This document shows, piece by piece, positions 15,801-23,928 of a DNA stretch of 42,313 nt. The stretch spans positions 1 to 42,313 of the IMG/VR virus record IMGVR_UViG_3300027739_000019; one strand, 5' to 3'. Below the pieces are notes generated by a model that was given only the letters and a program-made list of their open reading frames with translations, made no database searches and was not told the DNA's origin. Numbering within the stretch: the first letter of the stretch is position 1; the number at the start of each line of letters is the position of its first letter. The stretch comes from a virus. The position numbers were made by a program, and so were the translations under genes.

Positions 15801-16834
15801 CCGCCTGTAGTCGTTCCCCCGGCTAAGATTGGATTACCGACAGCCGCAGCCGAAGAGGCTGCCATGCCATAAGTTGAAACTGATCCGCCATTATTGACAA
15901 CAGTTCCAGCGGTGACAACCACCGACCCTCCGGCAATATTTGTTATTTTGGCAATTGTTCCGTCGGCTACATTAGTAACAGCATGAGCAGCTATGGTTCC
16001 GGCCGTCACTACTATACTTCCAGCGTTGACATTACCAATGGCACCAACCCCTACTACTGTTCCAACTGATGTAATTGTCCCTGCGTTAACATTTCCTATT
16101 GCTCCCACTCCGGGGACCGTACCAACTGAAGCAATTGTTCCGTTTGTTACAACTATCGAACCACCTGATATATTATGAGCAGCTATCGTTCCGGCGGTAA
16201 TCACTACACTTCCTGAATTAAGATTGCCTACGATACCAACACCAGGGATCGTTCCAACTGAGTTTATCGTTCCGGCGGCAATTGCTGATATTAGATCAAC
16301 AGTACCTCCCGATAAATCACCCATTGTCGTCACCACTGTTCCGCCCGCTATATTTGTTATTTCAGATATCGTCCCTATTGTCAGCGCACCTGATACTGGC
16401 ACCGTTCCTTTGATAGCTACCGTTCCATCTGCCACGTTTCCCACCGTACTGACTGTTCCGGCTGAAAGCATGTCAATCGTTCCAATAGCGAATGACCCTG
16501 TAACAGGAACCGTACCCTTAATCGCTACCGTCCCATCGGCTATGTTTCCAACCGTACTAATCGTTCCAGCCGATATCATATCAATCGTGCCGATAGCAAA
16601 AGATCCAGTAACAGGGACAGTTCCTTTTATAGCAATAGTTCCATCATTTATTACTCCAATAGTTCCAACTGAATCAATATCACTAACGGTAATACCCGCC
16701 GTTCCGATACTGGTAACTAAAGCCCCATCAGACGTAGCCACCAGTCTGACTGTTTCGGCTGTTCCCGCTGTGCCACTATGGGCTATAAGAGCGGGAAATT
16801 GGTTTTTATCTTGTCTGGCATTTTGATCGGCCAT
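12893..16834 (-). CDS. Giant GT-repeat fibre protein (1313 aa)
   Basis: The protein is built of quasi-repeats, with a clear 36-residue unit near the N-terminus (IDMISAGTISTVGN, then IADGTVAIKGTVPVTGSF), repeated with variants such as VVTTMGDLSGGTVDLIS and AIAAGTINSVGTIPGVG. I count 27 Gly-Thr pairs by hand in the first 310 or so residues. Two copies of a GGSVxxYGxxASxAxAVGNPxLxGGT block resemble fibre modules of other phages. The last 130 residues (VTQILTAMAYATAGGSAFG... FAVNYWKG) form a distinct beta-sandwich tip. Likely a long beta-prism or beta-helical tail fibre. Codons vary between repeats, so the array is old. Long open frames on the opposite strand here are by-products of composition. 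Confidence 0.7.
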   Translation of the reverse strand: MADQNARQDKNQFPALIAHSGTAGTAETVRLVATSDGALVTSIGTAGITVSDIDSVGTIGVINDGTIAIKGTVPVTGSFAIGTIDMISAGTISTVGNIADGTVAIKGTVPVTGSFAIGTIDMLSAGTVSTVGNVADGTVAIKGTVPVSGALTIGTISEITNIAGGTVVTTMGDLSGGTVDLISAIAAGTINSVGTIPGVGIVGNLNSGSVVITAGTIAAHNISGGSIVVTNGTIASVGTVPGVGAIGNVNAGTITSVGTVVGVGAIGNVNAGSIVVTAGTIAAHAVTNVADGTIAKITNIAGGSVVVTAGTVVNNGGSVSTYGMAASSAAAVGNPILAGGTTTGGTVYANLVDTSGHQQIDVLTIPNIPGGTVGVVSSLTTGSIVMTNGTVASVGTVPGIGSIGNVVGGSIVVTTGTIAAHAITNVADGTIAKVTSVANLAAGTVTAVTSVTNVVSGTLASVASIGNLVGGTITALPNVNIASGTINVGTVVTTMGDLSGGTVDVVSNIADGTVAIKGTVPVTGSFAIGTIDMISAGTITSVGTIPGIGVIGNLNGGSVVVTAGTVTTTMGDLTGGTVDVVSNIADGTVAIKGTVPVTGSFAIGTIDSVTNIVSGTIAEITNIAGGTIVTTMGDLTGGTIDLISLIAAGTLNSLGTIPGIGVIGNINGGSVVVTAGTMDASLVLENGTIDLLKAGTITSVGTVPGVGIVGNLNSGTITSVTSVGNLVGGTIGIITAGTITPSTTVRTISAGTVVVGLGTIATGTVVNNGGSVGAYGVGASGATAVGNPVLIGGTTSGGTAYAWKVDTGGLGQVNVATGTIASVGTVPGIGVINSVTNLANGTIGIVTDGTVGVKSLPDLPGGTIDLVSSIASLTTGSIVVTAGTVTTTMGDLTGGTVDLISNLADGTIAKVTSVANIVSGTLAAVTSIGNLVGGTITALPNVNIASGTINVGTVTTTMGDLSGGTIDVVSNIADGTVAIKGTVPVTGSFAIGTIDMLTAGTIDTVTEVSNIADGTVAIKGTVPVSGALTIGTISEITNIAGGTVVTTMGDLTGGTIDLLSAIAAGTINSVGTVPGVGIVGNLNAGTITSVGTVVGAGVVGTVTGVGVVASVTNVAGGTIGIITAGTITPSTTVRTISAGTINSIAAITTGTIASVGTVPGVGVVANLATGTIAAVTSVTNVVSGTLAAITSVTNVANGTVSVKNAPVTQILTAMAYATAGGSAFGTLSAASGAGTAHYVSGLQVVVHTGTVDCYVGFGTALTGGSVLARGNFVPSAGIMRDFSLPIQSGTNSEICWELAGAGTASFAVNYWKG

Positions 16835-16835
16835 A

Positions 16836-17165
16836 TTATTTCACCTTATTAAATATTTTATTTGTACTCAATTTTTTAATACCGAAATCTCTTTCGGGTG
16901 CTTTAGGATTGTGTTTTGATAATTCTCTGACTTTCCCTTGTGGAGATTTGGGTCGACCAACTTCATTGGGGGTCGATTGGACCATTGGTTTCTTTTTGAT
17001 GTAGAGAATCCTTTGTCCGCTTTGACCTTCAATTGATCTGATTATCTGGGCTTCAAGCGATTTAGAGCTAAAGAATTTGGACAAATCCTGCTCAAACTCA
17101 TACAGAGAACTCCACGTTTCCGACGGATCAAACATAAAATTGTACTGTAACATCGCTATTTTCAT
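16836..17165 (-). CDS. Hypothetical protein (109 aa)
   Basis: The N-terminal third is mixed (MKIAMLQYNFMFDPSETWSSLYEFEQDLSKFF) and the last 50 residues are strongly basic (KKKPMVQSTPNEVGRPKSPQG and KHNPKAPERDFGIKKLSTNK). It sits between the portal-region genes and the giant fibre gene, which suggests a minor virion or assembly protein. No family is recognised. The 78-bp space upstream (17166-17243) is A/T-rich and holds only a possible TATAAT box (17220-17215, minus strand) without a good -35. Confidence 0.5.
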   Translation of the reverse strand: MKIAMLQYNFMFDPSETWSSLYEFEQDLSKFFSSKSLEAQIIRSIEGQSGQRILYIKKKPMVQSTPNEVGRPKSPQGKVRELSKHNPKAPERDFGIKKLSTNKIFNKVK

Positions 17166-17243
17166 TTTCTAAGTAAATTTATTAACTCAAAGACTTTTTG
17201 TTGTAATTGCATAAATTATATTAACTGTATATTTTTTCATTTT

Positions 17244-17678
17244 CTATTTAACCCTCTTTCCCAATGGTTCTAAAAATAGATTTAAAAGTTCCGTCCAGAG
17301 ACCTTTGTCGTTTGCGGATAGATTCATTTTGTTAACATAACCACCCCCGATAACATCGACTCCTTGTGGTTTTGGTACTAGCCATTGATGTTGCCTAAAT
17401 TCAACTGGTTTCTGAAATTGTATCGGTTGGGTGGTACTAGGTTGTCCGACCCAACCCTTAAACAACCTTTCCCGGCCGTTAAATAAGGTGGTGTTGGGTT
17501 TTAATTTATACGCACTAGTTAAAGCTAAGGCCAAATCCATAATTTCTTTTTGAGTCTTTGGGTTCTTAACATCAGCCATCGTTGGCATTTTTAGACCATT
17601 TTGTTTTATATCTTGAACTGTACGACCAACCGGAGAAGAAGCAAATATATTACTGGCTATTTGGACTGGGTTTAGCAT
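17244..17678 (-). CDS. Hypothetical portal-adjacent protein (144 aa)
   Basis: It begins MLNPVQIASNIFASSPVGRTVQDIKQNGLKMPTMADVKNP and contains a helical middle (ALALTSAYKLKPNTTLF) and a Trp/Pro-rich end (FRQHQWLVPKPQGVDVIGGGYVN). It overlaps the end of the portal gene by 29 bases. Position suggests a head-assembly or head-stabilising role. I do not recognise a family. Confidence 0.5.
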   Translation of the reverse strand: MLNPVQIASNIFASSPVGRTVQDIKQNGLKMPTMADVKNPKTQKEIMDLALALTSAYKLKPNTTLFNGRERLFKGWVGQPSTTQPIQFQKPVEFRQHQWLVPKPQGVDVIGGGYVNKMNLSANDKGLWTELLNLFLEPLGKRVK

Positions 17679-19737
17679 TTTGTATCTCTTGCACTGCTAA
17701 CTTTTCAGGATCAAGTTGAATACCAGCTTTGGCTGCCAGTTGAGCCTTGCCTTCGGGTGGTAAGTCTTTGAATGATATAGATTGAGATGGTTCTTTAACT
17801 TCAGCTTCAGGTTCCTGCTTATCGGCCAACCCCATGTCTTTAATCACTTCGGCCACTGATACTTTAGTCTCTGCCATCCGCTGTTCCTCAGATATCGGTG
17901 GTTCGTACCCGACATCCTTTAGTGTCTCCGCCACTGCTACTTTCATTTGTTGCATCATGGTTTCATCCATGATCGGTGTCGGTTGATCCAGAGCGTCCAG
18001 CATTTCATCTGTTGGTCCGAATTGATAAATTTCCAGCATTTTCTTGACCGCCTCTTTGGTGACATTGGGATCAATAATTCCCGATTGAGACAAACTCATC
18101 ATATATTCAGCCAACTCCATCATTCGTCCCTTCTTACCCTCTTCGGTATAAGCCAAGCCTGACTGGACCTCTATGTCCAGATCATAGTCTTTTTTAATTG
18201 GTACAGTTTCGGGCGGTAATGGGTTTTTGATTTTTTTCCTAGCCGATAAACCCCGTTCTCCAATTATGTCGAAGTAATCAGGCTCACCTTTGTCGGTTTC
18301 AGAATAAACTTCTTGGGTTGACACAAAGTAATTGGCGGCTATATCTAACATCTTTTCGCTGATTCGTTTAACCGTTCCTTTGACCTGTTGCAGGGGTGTA
18401 TATAGATTGGCATATTCTGATTCCTTTAATGACTCGATAGCTCTCCATGCTTTAACACCGGATGGTATCTTACCTAGAGCCGAGGTGCTAACACCCTGCT
18501 CTTCGATAAATCCATTTAGCAATTCAATAAAGTTGAATATCGCCGGAGGTGGAGAAGCTAGGGGCATTTGAGTTGGCGGAACACTGGTATATTCAGCCAC
18601 CAGACCACCAGCCACATTGCTGATCTTAAAGTCTTCACCTTTCCGTTTTAACCAGACACCGACATTCATAGTATGTAAGAATGTTTCCAGTCTGGCTACA
18701 ATTGTGTCCAAACCCTTGTTTGACGATATAAAGCGTTCGATTGGGGCAGTTTGATAAATCGCTCCCGGTTCCCATCTAAGATCGACAAATGGATATTCCG
18801 GCAGATCAACGTACTCATCTCTTAGCCAAATCCCACCGGCACTGAATACCTGACGGATGACCGTATCGCCTTCACTTTTATCTTTTAGTATTTCTTTGCC
18901 GTTCTCCTGACTTCTGATGGCACTGATGTTTACCGGTCCTAGGGTTTCCTTAATAAAAAATTCTTTCAATATTAAAGTTGCTGCCGATTCGCTTGGCTGA
19001 AATTTGCCGTATTTAGACGACAGATAGGCTTCTTTGATTTCATCGCTGGCGTACTTATTGTCCGGCGAGATTAACATCAGCTGATCTTTGTCAAAATATT
19101 CGTTTGACTTAATTTCTCTAATTGATTTGGGCGTTGCCTTACCAATAAACGGGGAATCATAGATCGAATCGTGATTGGCTGATAAGAATATCTCAAAGGC
19201 GTCGTAGACATTAGTTCTGATTCTTTCCTCAACGGCGTCCGGCCACACTTGAGCAAAAGATATCCCATGCTTTAGGGTTAACAGAGCCATTTGGGTAAGT
19301 TTTTCTTTTAGGCCCTGATCATCCCATTCTTGTTGTAACCATTGACCGACACGTTTGGCAAACTTCTTGGACTTGTTGTAAGCCTCCATGTACGATTTCT
19401 CGTCAATAAAATTAAACTTATTGATTCTTTCCGGCTTCACTATTGGCACAAAGTCCTGACTTAAGACCAAATTTGCCATGCCCCTGATCTGTCTTGAAGC
19501 CTTGGGGATGGTCCGTTTGGGAGTAGCCATCGTATCTTTATCACTTAAGTCGACAATTCTGCCGGTAGTCCGAGATACATAGCGGAAGTGGTAACCATCG
19601 TCAAAGAAGTTGTTGTCATACCATTTGCGACTAAAGCGCCTTCTTTCCGCCATAGCCATCTCCTGCATGGCGTCAACTTCATGTGCGATATCTTTGGTGT
19701 CGATTTTTGATGTATCGACGGTTATCTTGTCTGCCAT
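17650..19737 (-). CDS. Portal protein (695 aa)
   Basis: The protein begins with a charged helix (EVDAMQEMAMAERRRFSRKWYDNNFFDDGYHFRYVSRTTG) followed by DTMATPKRTIPKASRQIRGMANLVLSQDFVPIVKP. This is the entry strand and helix expected of large podoviral portals that start with RxxxxxWYDN. A helical wing (EQWLQQEWDDQG-like), stem segments and a long C-terminal helical tail rich in Glu/Lys (MAETKVSVAEVIKDMG) complete it. The length (695) fits T7/P22-style portals. It lies after the terminase genes, which is the classic order. It holds only one Gly-Thr pair, in contrast to the fibre proteins. Confidence 0.8.
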   Translation of the reverse strand: MADKITVDTSKIDTKDIAHEVDAMQEMAMAERRRFSRKWYDNNFFDDGYHFRYVSRTTGRIVDLSDKDTMATPKRTIPKASRQIRGMANLVLSQDFVPIVKPERINKFNFIDEKSYMEAYNKSKKFAKRVGQWLQQEWDDQGLKEKLTQMALLTLKHGISFAQVWPDAVEERIRTNVYDAFEIFLSANHDSIYDSPFIGKATPKSIREIKSNEYFDKDQLMLISPDNKYASDEIKEAYLSSKYGKFQPSESAATLILKEFFIKETLGPVNISAIRSQENGKEILKDKSEGDTVIRQVFSAGGIWLRDEYVDLPEYPFVDLRWEPGAIYQTAPIERFISSNKGLDTIVARLETFLHTMNVGVWLKRKGEDFKISNVAGGLVAEYTSVPPTQMPLASPPPAIFNFIELLNGFIEEQGVSTSALGKIPSGVKAWRAIESLKESEYANLYTPLQQVKGTVKRISEKMLDIAANYFVSTQEVYSETDKGEPDYFDIIGERGLSARKKIKNPLPPETVPIKKDYDLDIEVQSGLAYTEEGKKGRMMELAEYMMSLSQSGIIDPNVTKEAVKKMLEIYQFGPTDEMLDALDQPTPIMDETMMQQMKVAVAETLKDVGYEPPISEEQRMAETKVSVAEVIKDMGLADKQEPEAEVKEPSQSISFKDLPPEGKAQLAAKAGIQLDPEKLAVQEIQNAKPSPNSQ

Positions 19738-20015
19738 AATTTAGTTATTTTTTCCTTGAATTTACCTTGGGGAGTTTCCCGACCAAGTTGCTTTTTAATT
19801 GCACCCATAAACGCTTCGTCGCTTGCTTCATCTTCTGGAACAAGATTTGAGGTTTCGGGAGTGATTTCTTTTTTGACATCTGTTTCTGAATCTTTAATCT
19901 CATATACATTTTTAGCAATTACAGCTTTTGATAACAACTTAACCTCGTCTGAATGCTGTTTTTCCCTAATAAGAATAAAAACCAGAAACAAACTGGATAT
20001 GATTATTTCGTTCAT
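19722..20015 (-). CDS. Small membrane-anchored protein (97 aa)
   Basis: A hydrophobic segment at residues about 3-17 (EIIISSLFLVFILI) is followed by a charged soluble region ending EKITKLWQTR. The start is at 20015 and overlaps the stop of the 20012 gene; the stop overlaps the portal start. A short N-in or signal-anchor membrane protein at the head of a portal operon is unusual. A role in packaging-site anchoring or host modulation is speculative. Confidence 0.55.
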   Translation of the reverse strand: MNEIIISSLFLVFILIREKQHSDEVKLLSKAVIAKNVYEIKDSETDVKKEITPETSNLVPEDEASDEAFMGAIKKQLGRETPQGKFKEKITKLWQTR

Positions 20016-20395
20016 TCGAAGTACTCCCTGTTTTTGTAATATTTAACAAATGGATTTGGTAACAAATACACCTCATGATCATAGAATCTTTGATCGGGAT
20101 ACTTAAAGACATCGGAATCCCGACGTAAGATGTACATTCTAACTGGTATGGTCCCAATCGTGAATCCTGATGGCTCTGGTGCGGTCCCAAAGCTAGATAT
20201 TAACTGTTTTAGGGTACTAAAGCCGTACTCTGTCAGACTTTGAGGGGTTATCCCTATTTCTAGGGCGGTACCACATAGTCCTTCCTCATAAAATACTGAG
20301 TGTCCCGTTTCACCCATTAACATAAACGGGACCATCGCTCTGTCGAAGTAGTCACGCAAGGTGTCCAGAGCTTTTTCTAAATCCTCACATTTCAA
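20012..20395 (-). CDS. Nucleotidyltransferase-fold-like protein (about 127 aa)
   Basis: The sequence has DYFDRAMVPFMLMGETGHSVFYEEGL and a DLGI-like LEIGIT stretch, echoing the GGT/GGS...EG...D pattern of LicD/MNT-type folds, but the canonical GS-x10-DxD is not intact, so activity is uncertain. I prefer the TTG start at 20395, which has AAGGAG nine bases upstream and only an 11-base overlap with the terminase; an upstream ATG at 20446 would overlap the terminase by 62 bases. Function unknown. Confidence 0.5.
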   Translation of the reverse strand: MKCEDLEKALDTLRDYFDRAMVPFMLMGETGHSVFYEEGLCGTALEIGITPQSLTEYGFSTLKQLISSFGTAPEPSGFTIGTIPVRMYILRRDSDVFKYPDQRFYDHEVYLLPNPFVKYYKNREYFE

Positions 20396-21787
20396 GGATG
20401 GTTTCTCCTTCGTCGTCGAAACCACCGGTTTTCTTTTTGTAGTCATATTCTATTGAATTAGTAATAGGGTCAGGTAAACGATTAGTCACCGCAGGGCGGG
20501 ACATTAAAAAGTAACGGACACAATCGTAGGAATGATCGTCAAGGCTGGTGTCAACGTCCTCGATTTTTCTTTCATCATAGCTTAATGCCGGAATTGATTC
20601 TACCGTCTTAATACAGCTTTTGAAAAATTGAAGATAAGGTTTGCTGTCAGGTGCAAATGATAGATATTCCCTAACCCTGGATAATCCATGCAACCGTTCA
20701 TTGTCAGCCTCTATCATTCTTAGTCCCTGATTCTGCATAGTTTCAGCAATCGATTCTCCGCCTTCGGGGTGATTCCAACAGGACGGATCGGCGACCAGAT
20801 ATTCGTAACCTTCCCATCCCATCCGTTTATTAATAAGTGATATAGTCTGTGCCATTTTCTTAGGTGTTAGAGCTACTCCCATCAGTTTTTCAAATTCAGT
20901 TCCGTTCATGTAAAACTCCCTAACACAATAAATCCGTTTGTCGTATCCTTCGGCAAACCACAAGACACAAAACGGGGCATTAACACCCCAGTCCATGGCA
21001 ATCCATCTGTTCCACTCCGGGGGAATAGCAAACTCATTGACCACATGGGTATCTTTATTCCAGTCAGTAAACACCTGTCCAGCGACTATATCCCAACTTC
21101 CCTCCTTCCATGCTTTTCGCAGATTGTCTGGTAAAGCATTAAGAAACGACACGTACGTCGGATCCATTCTCATTAGTGTCGGATTATCTTCTAGTTTGCT
21201 TCTGATAAAGATTCGACCCCGACTGGTAATTGGATCGGTATAAGATGTCCCCCAATCGCAGACATCAATAAATCTCTTCTTAACCCACGAGTGTCCGGGA
21301 CCACCGGGATTGGTAGTCATAAACACTTGAGGGTCCAATCCCTCAACGGTTGACCGACAAGAGGATATTAGTTTTAGATACGATTCTTCGGTGGGTATCT
21401 GTGTCAGTTCTTCAATAACCATCTTCTGATACTCATGCCCTAGATACTTACCATAAGCGTTTTCGTCTTTTAGATGTCCAGTCTTAAAGATAGCGCCTGA
21501 CGGGAATCTTATTTCAGTTGGCCGATAAGCGAAGTCTGCTCCGAGACCGACGTACATATCTCTGGCTCTACCCACCCAGTCGCTCAAGTCGTCGGCATTT
21601 CGTCTAATTATAAGAGCATGATAGTTAGGATTATTAATCCACCTCGTCAGCCAAGCAATACCGGCTTGAGTTTTGCCTCCACCTCGGCTTCCTATCCCCC
21701 AAACAAAATCTCAAATTCAATTCGTTTAAGAACTTCTGTTTGTGGGCCAGAGTGCGGCAACCATGTGTTATGAGCTTGTTTGGGGAT
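20385..21787 (-). CDS. terL: Terminase large subunit, 5' end frameshifted/odd start
   Basis: The packaging ATPase-nuclease. Walker A is GSRGGGKT (21692-21669), Walker B is in MVIEELTQIP, motif III-like MTTNPGGPGHSW follows, and the nuclease acidic residues lie in AMDWGV and LVADPSC. The Walker A frame is closed upstream by TGA at 21713-21711 and again at 21719-21717. The expected N-terminus, QAHNTWLPHSGPQTEVLKRI then EFEILFGG, is in the adjacent frame and would join if the G5 run at 21700-21696 (minus) had one more base. That N-terminal frame has no ATG: AGGAGGTGA is followed by AUC at 21787. Either sequencing indels, a programmed -1 shift, or real damage next to the HNH insertion. Confidence 0.8.
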
Positions 21788-21793
21788 GGAACA

Positions 21794-22246
21794 TCACCTC
21801 CTGTCTATCCACCTTTTGTGGACATTAAGGTTGACGTTTATCCGATCATGTTGTCTTTTGTCCATCACCTCTAAATTAGTAACATTATTGTTTAAAGAAT
21901 CTCCATCGATATGGTGGACAATTTCGGATTTTAAAAGACACCTATTTAGTTTCTGTTCCATGACATATCTATGTTCCCTAATGTAACCACGACAATCAGC
22001 ACCTTTATAATCCGGCTTGTAAAGTAATATATATTTTCTACCATTTGGTCTGGCAATCTGATACCTGAAACCCTTAAATGACCACGGCATTTGACCCTTC
22101 TTAAATCTAGTCTCCATCCCTTCATCACCGGTTAATTTGGTAATAGACAAACAACAGTCCCTTGAACAATACTTACCTCTACCAATCTTTACTTTAGACG
22201 GATAAGTTATAAATTCTTTTCCGCACACGCTACACTTCTTAATCAT
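21794..22246 (-). CDS. HNH homing endonuclease (150 aa)
   Basis: An N-terminal zinc-ribbon (CSVCGKEF ... CSRDCC) precedes an HNH domain: REHRYVMEQKLNRCLLKSEIV, HHIDGDSLNNNVTNLEVM. The conserved HH, the N-x2-N-x2-NL pattern and the H of RQHDRI are present. It sits between the small and large terminase genes, a common site for free-standing phage homing endonucleases. Its own start is preceded by AAGGAG. Its TGA overlaps an ATG in the frame ahead of the disturbed terminase start, so the insertion probably reshaped terL initiation. Confidence 0.85.
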   Translation of the reverse strand: MIKKCSVCGKEFITYPSKVKIGRGKYCSRDCCLSITKLTGDEGMETRFKKGQMPWSFKGFRYQIARPNGRKYILLYKPDYKGADCRGYIREHRYVMEQKLNRCLLKSEIVHHIDGDSLNNNVTNLEVMDKRQHDRINVNLNVHKRWIDRR

Positions 22247-22712
22247 TTTCCTCCTTACGTTTTTTGTTTAACTCCTGTTCTGGTAAAATGATAACGTTGT
22301 TTATTTTTTCTCCCCTAGAAGTTAGGTCGCTTTTATCAATCAATCTACCTTTAACTTTATATCCTAATTCAACCGCTTTCATCCTTGTTTGCCAGTCGGG
22401 AACGTCGATGAAATCGTCAGTCTTCTCATCTGCGGTCCCCATTGTTCTAGCACTAACAACCCTGTTGGCAACAAAGGCTTCCTTGTGGGTATCAAGGATT
22501 AAATCATCAGGTAAATATTTGTCGCATAAAATCTCCCACGATTTACCTTGGGTTATCTTTTGGGGCGTCTTGGCGGTGTTGGGAGAGTACCCTTCTTCTA
22601 ACATCGCCCTACCTATACCAATTCCACCATTTTCCACCACCTTCTCGAATACTTTTTTAATACGTTTATTCGGTTTCATTTTGTTGCGGTAATTAATTGA
22701 TGACTCCACCAT
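22239..22712 (-). CDS. terS: Terminase small subunit (157 aa)
   Basis: A DNA-recognition protein of the packaging motor. The N-terminal helix-turn-helix (RIKKVFEKVVENGGIGIGRAM then LEEGYSPNTAKTPQKIT), the following coiled region and the conserved-looking FIDVPDWQTRMKAVELGYKVKGRL near the C-terminus fit the TerS family. It lies directly upstream of the HNH and large terminase genes, and a GGGGGTGG site precedes its start. It overlaps the HNH start by 8 bases. The 91-bp space upstream (22713-22803) holds only a weak CCCCT/AGGGG hairpin. Confidence 0.75.
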   Translation of the reverse strand: MVESSINYRNKMKPNKRIKKVFEKVVENGGIGIGRAMLEEGYSPNTAKTPQKITQGKSWEILCDKYLPDDLILDTHKEAFVANRVVSARTMGTADEKTDDFIDVPDWQTRMKAVELGYKVKGRLIDKSDLTSRGEKINNVIILPEQELNKKRKEEND

Positions 22713-22803
22713 TTGACCACCCCCCTACTGGCTTTCGGGTTACTTTTAGGCACAAAATAGGGACATACCCCTGATAGGGGAGGGTAGGGGAGTCTGCAGT
22801 AAA

Positions 22804-23928
22804 TCATAGTTCTTTTACATTTTCTGCAATATATAACATATTCTCCTCTGTTAAATGTGGCCCAACCCCCACGAAGTAAGATTCTCTAAACAATCTGTCG
22901 CTCTCTCTTAGATCACCTACTACCCGGCAGTCGATATCTTTATATGCCGGATGACGTAATAGATTACCACTAAACAAAACACGTGTTTCAATCCCTGCTT
23001 GCTCAAGAAAATTCATATCTCTGTTTCTGTTGGCCGACATTAAAGGATAAGCAAATGGACTGATCTCATCATTGTAGCACTCGCCTAATGACTCTGCTAA
23101 TATTTTATAGTTTCTTTTTCTAGTTTCGATAAACCCGTCTAGTCGTTTCAACTGCTCTCTGCCAAAGGCGGCCTGCATTTCCGTCATCTTAAAGTTTAGA
23201 CCTAGACGGGAATAGTAATATCGGTGATCAAATTCAGGATTTTTCCAGCGATTACCACAGGCGGGATTTGGACCGCCAACCCGACAGACACAATCCCTGC
23301 CCCAATCTCTGATACTCATAGCCTCACGATAAACTCGATTGTCATTTGTCAGTACCATTCCCCCTTCGCCGGTAGTCATGTGGTGGGCGGGATAGAAGGA
23401 CACCGTTGCCACGTCACCAAATGTTCCTGCCATTTTACCCCCACGACGACTTCCAACAGCGTCGCAACAATCTTCTAGCACTTTTAGGTTATGTCTTTTG
23501 GCTACATCCATTAATTTATCCATATCAGGCATTTGTCCGACAGTATGAGCAAACACAATAGCGCTTGTTTTATCACTTATTGCCTCCTCAATTTTGTCCA
23601 CATCAATCGTTAACCCCTTAACATCGACAAACACCGGTTTTAATCCCAAATAGATCATCGGGGCTACCGTGGTAGGGAAAGCCCCACCCGCCGGAGTTAT
23701 AACTTCGGAATTTTTTGGTAACCCCAATGATTGTAATGCCACCAGATTTGCACTGGACCCGCTGTTAACTGTTACAGCATGCCTTATTCCCCACCAGGTA
23801 GCGAACTCTTTTTCAAATGCTTGAGTCTCAGCCCCATTTGATAACCAGCCACTATCCAGTGACCGCATAACAGCGTCTTTTTCTTCTTGTCCATAGATTC
23901 CTTTAGCGTAACCTAGTCTTTCGGGCAT
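22804..23928 (-). CDS. E1-type (Fe-S, PLP-dependent) 4-keto-6-deoxyhexulose 3-dehydrase (374 aa)
   Basis: A DegT-fold enzyme. The PLP site has NSGSSANLVALQSL, EDCCDAVGS and, at the usual lysine position, a His: SFYPAHHMTTGEGG. His at this site marks enzymes that remove C3-OH (E1/RfbH, ColD) instead of transaminating. The cysteines follow C-x57-C-x1-C-x8-C (second Cys of EDCC, then DCVC and NPAC), very close to the published [2Fe-2S] spacing of E1 (C-x57-C-x1-C-x7-C as I recall). RDWGRDCVC is the E1 signature block. No E3 reductase gene is present, so electrons must come from the host. Confidence 0.8.
   Translation of the reverse strand: MPERLGYAKGIYGQEEKDAVMRSLDSGWLSNGAETQAFEKEFATWWGIRHAVTVNSGSSANLVALQSLGLPKNSEVITPAGGAFPTTVAPMIYLGLKPVFVDVKGLTIDVDKIEEAISDKTSAIVFAHTVGQMPDMDKLMDVAKRHNLKVLEDCCDAVGSRRGGKMAGTFGDVATVSFYPAHHMTTGEGGMVLTNDNRVYREAMSIRDWGRDCVCRVGGPNPACGNRWKNPEFDHRYYYSRLGLNFKMTEMQAAFGREQLKRLDGFIETRKRNYKILAESLGECYNDEISPFAYPLMSANRNRDMNFLEQAGIETRVLFSGNLLRHPAYKDIDCRVVGDLRESDRLFRESYFVGVGPHLTEENMLYIAENVKEL

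Noticed and set aside
13245-16826. Long plus-strand open frames (up to 396 codons) opposite the giant fibre gene
   Set aside because: They are Val/Pro/Ile/Thr-rich translations of the opposite strand of a repeat gene; the codon bias of the GT repeats avoids reverse-strand stops. They lack ribosome sites and protein-like composition.
17205-17243. Promoter before the 16836 gene
   Set aside because: TATAAT is present on the minus strand, but there is no acceptable -35 and the region is simply A/T-rich.
20385-21587. Large terminase as a complete gene starting at TTG 21587
   Set aside because: Walker A lies upstream of 21587 in the same frame, so this start would remove the ATPase site.
22713-22803. 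Terminator or promoter between the dehydrase and small terminase genes
   Set aside because: Only a weak CCCCT/AGGGG hairpin without a U-tract and no promoter hexamers.
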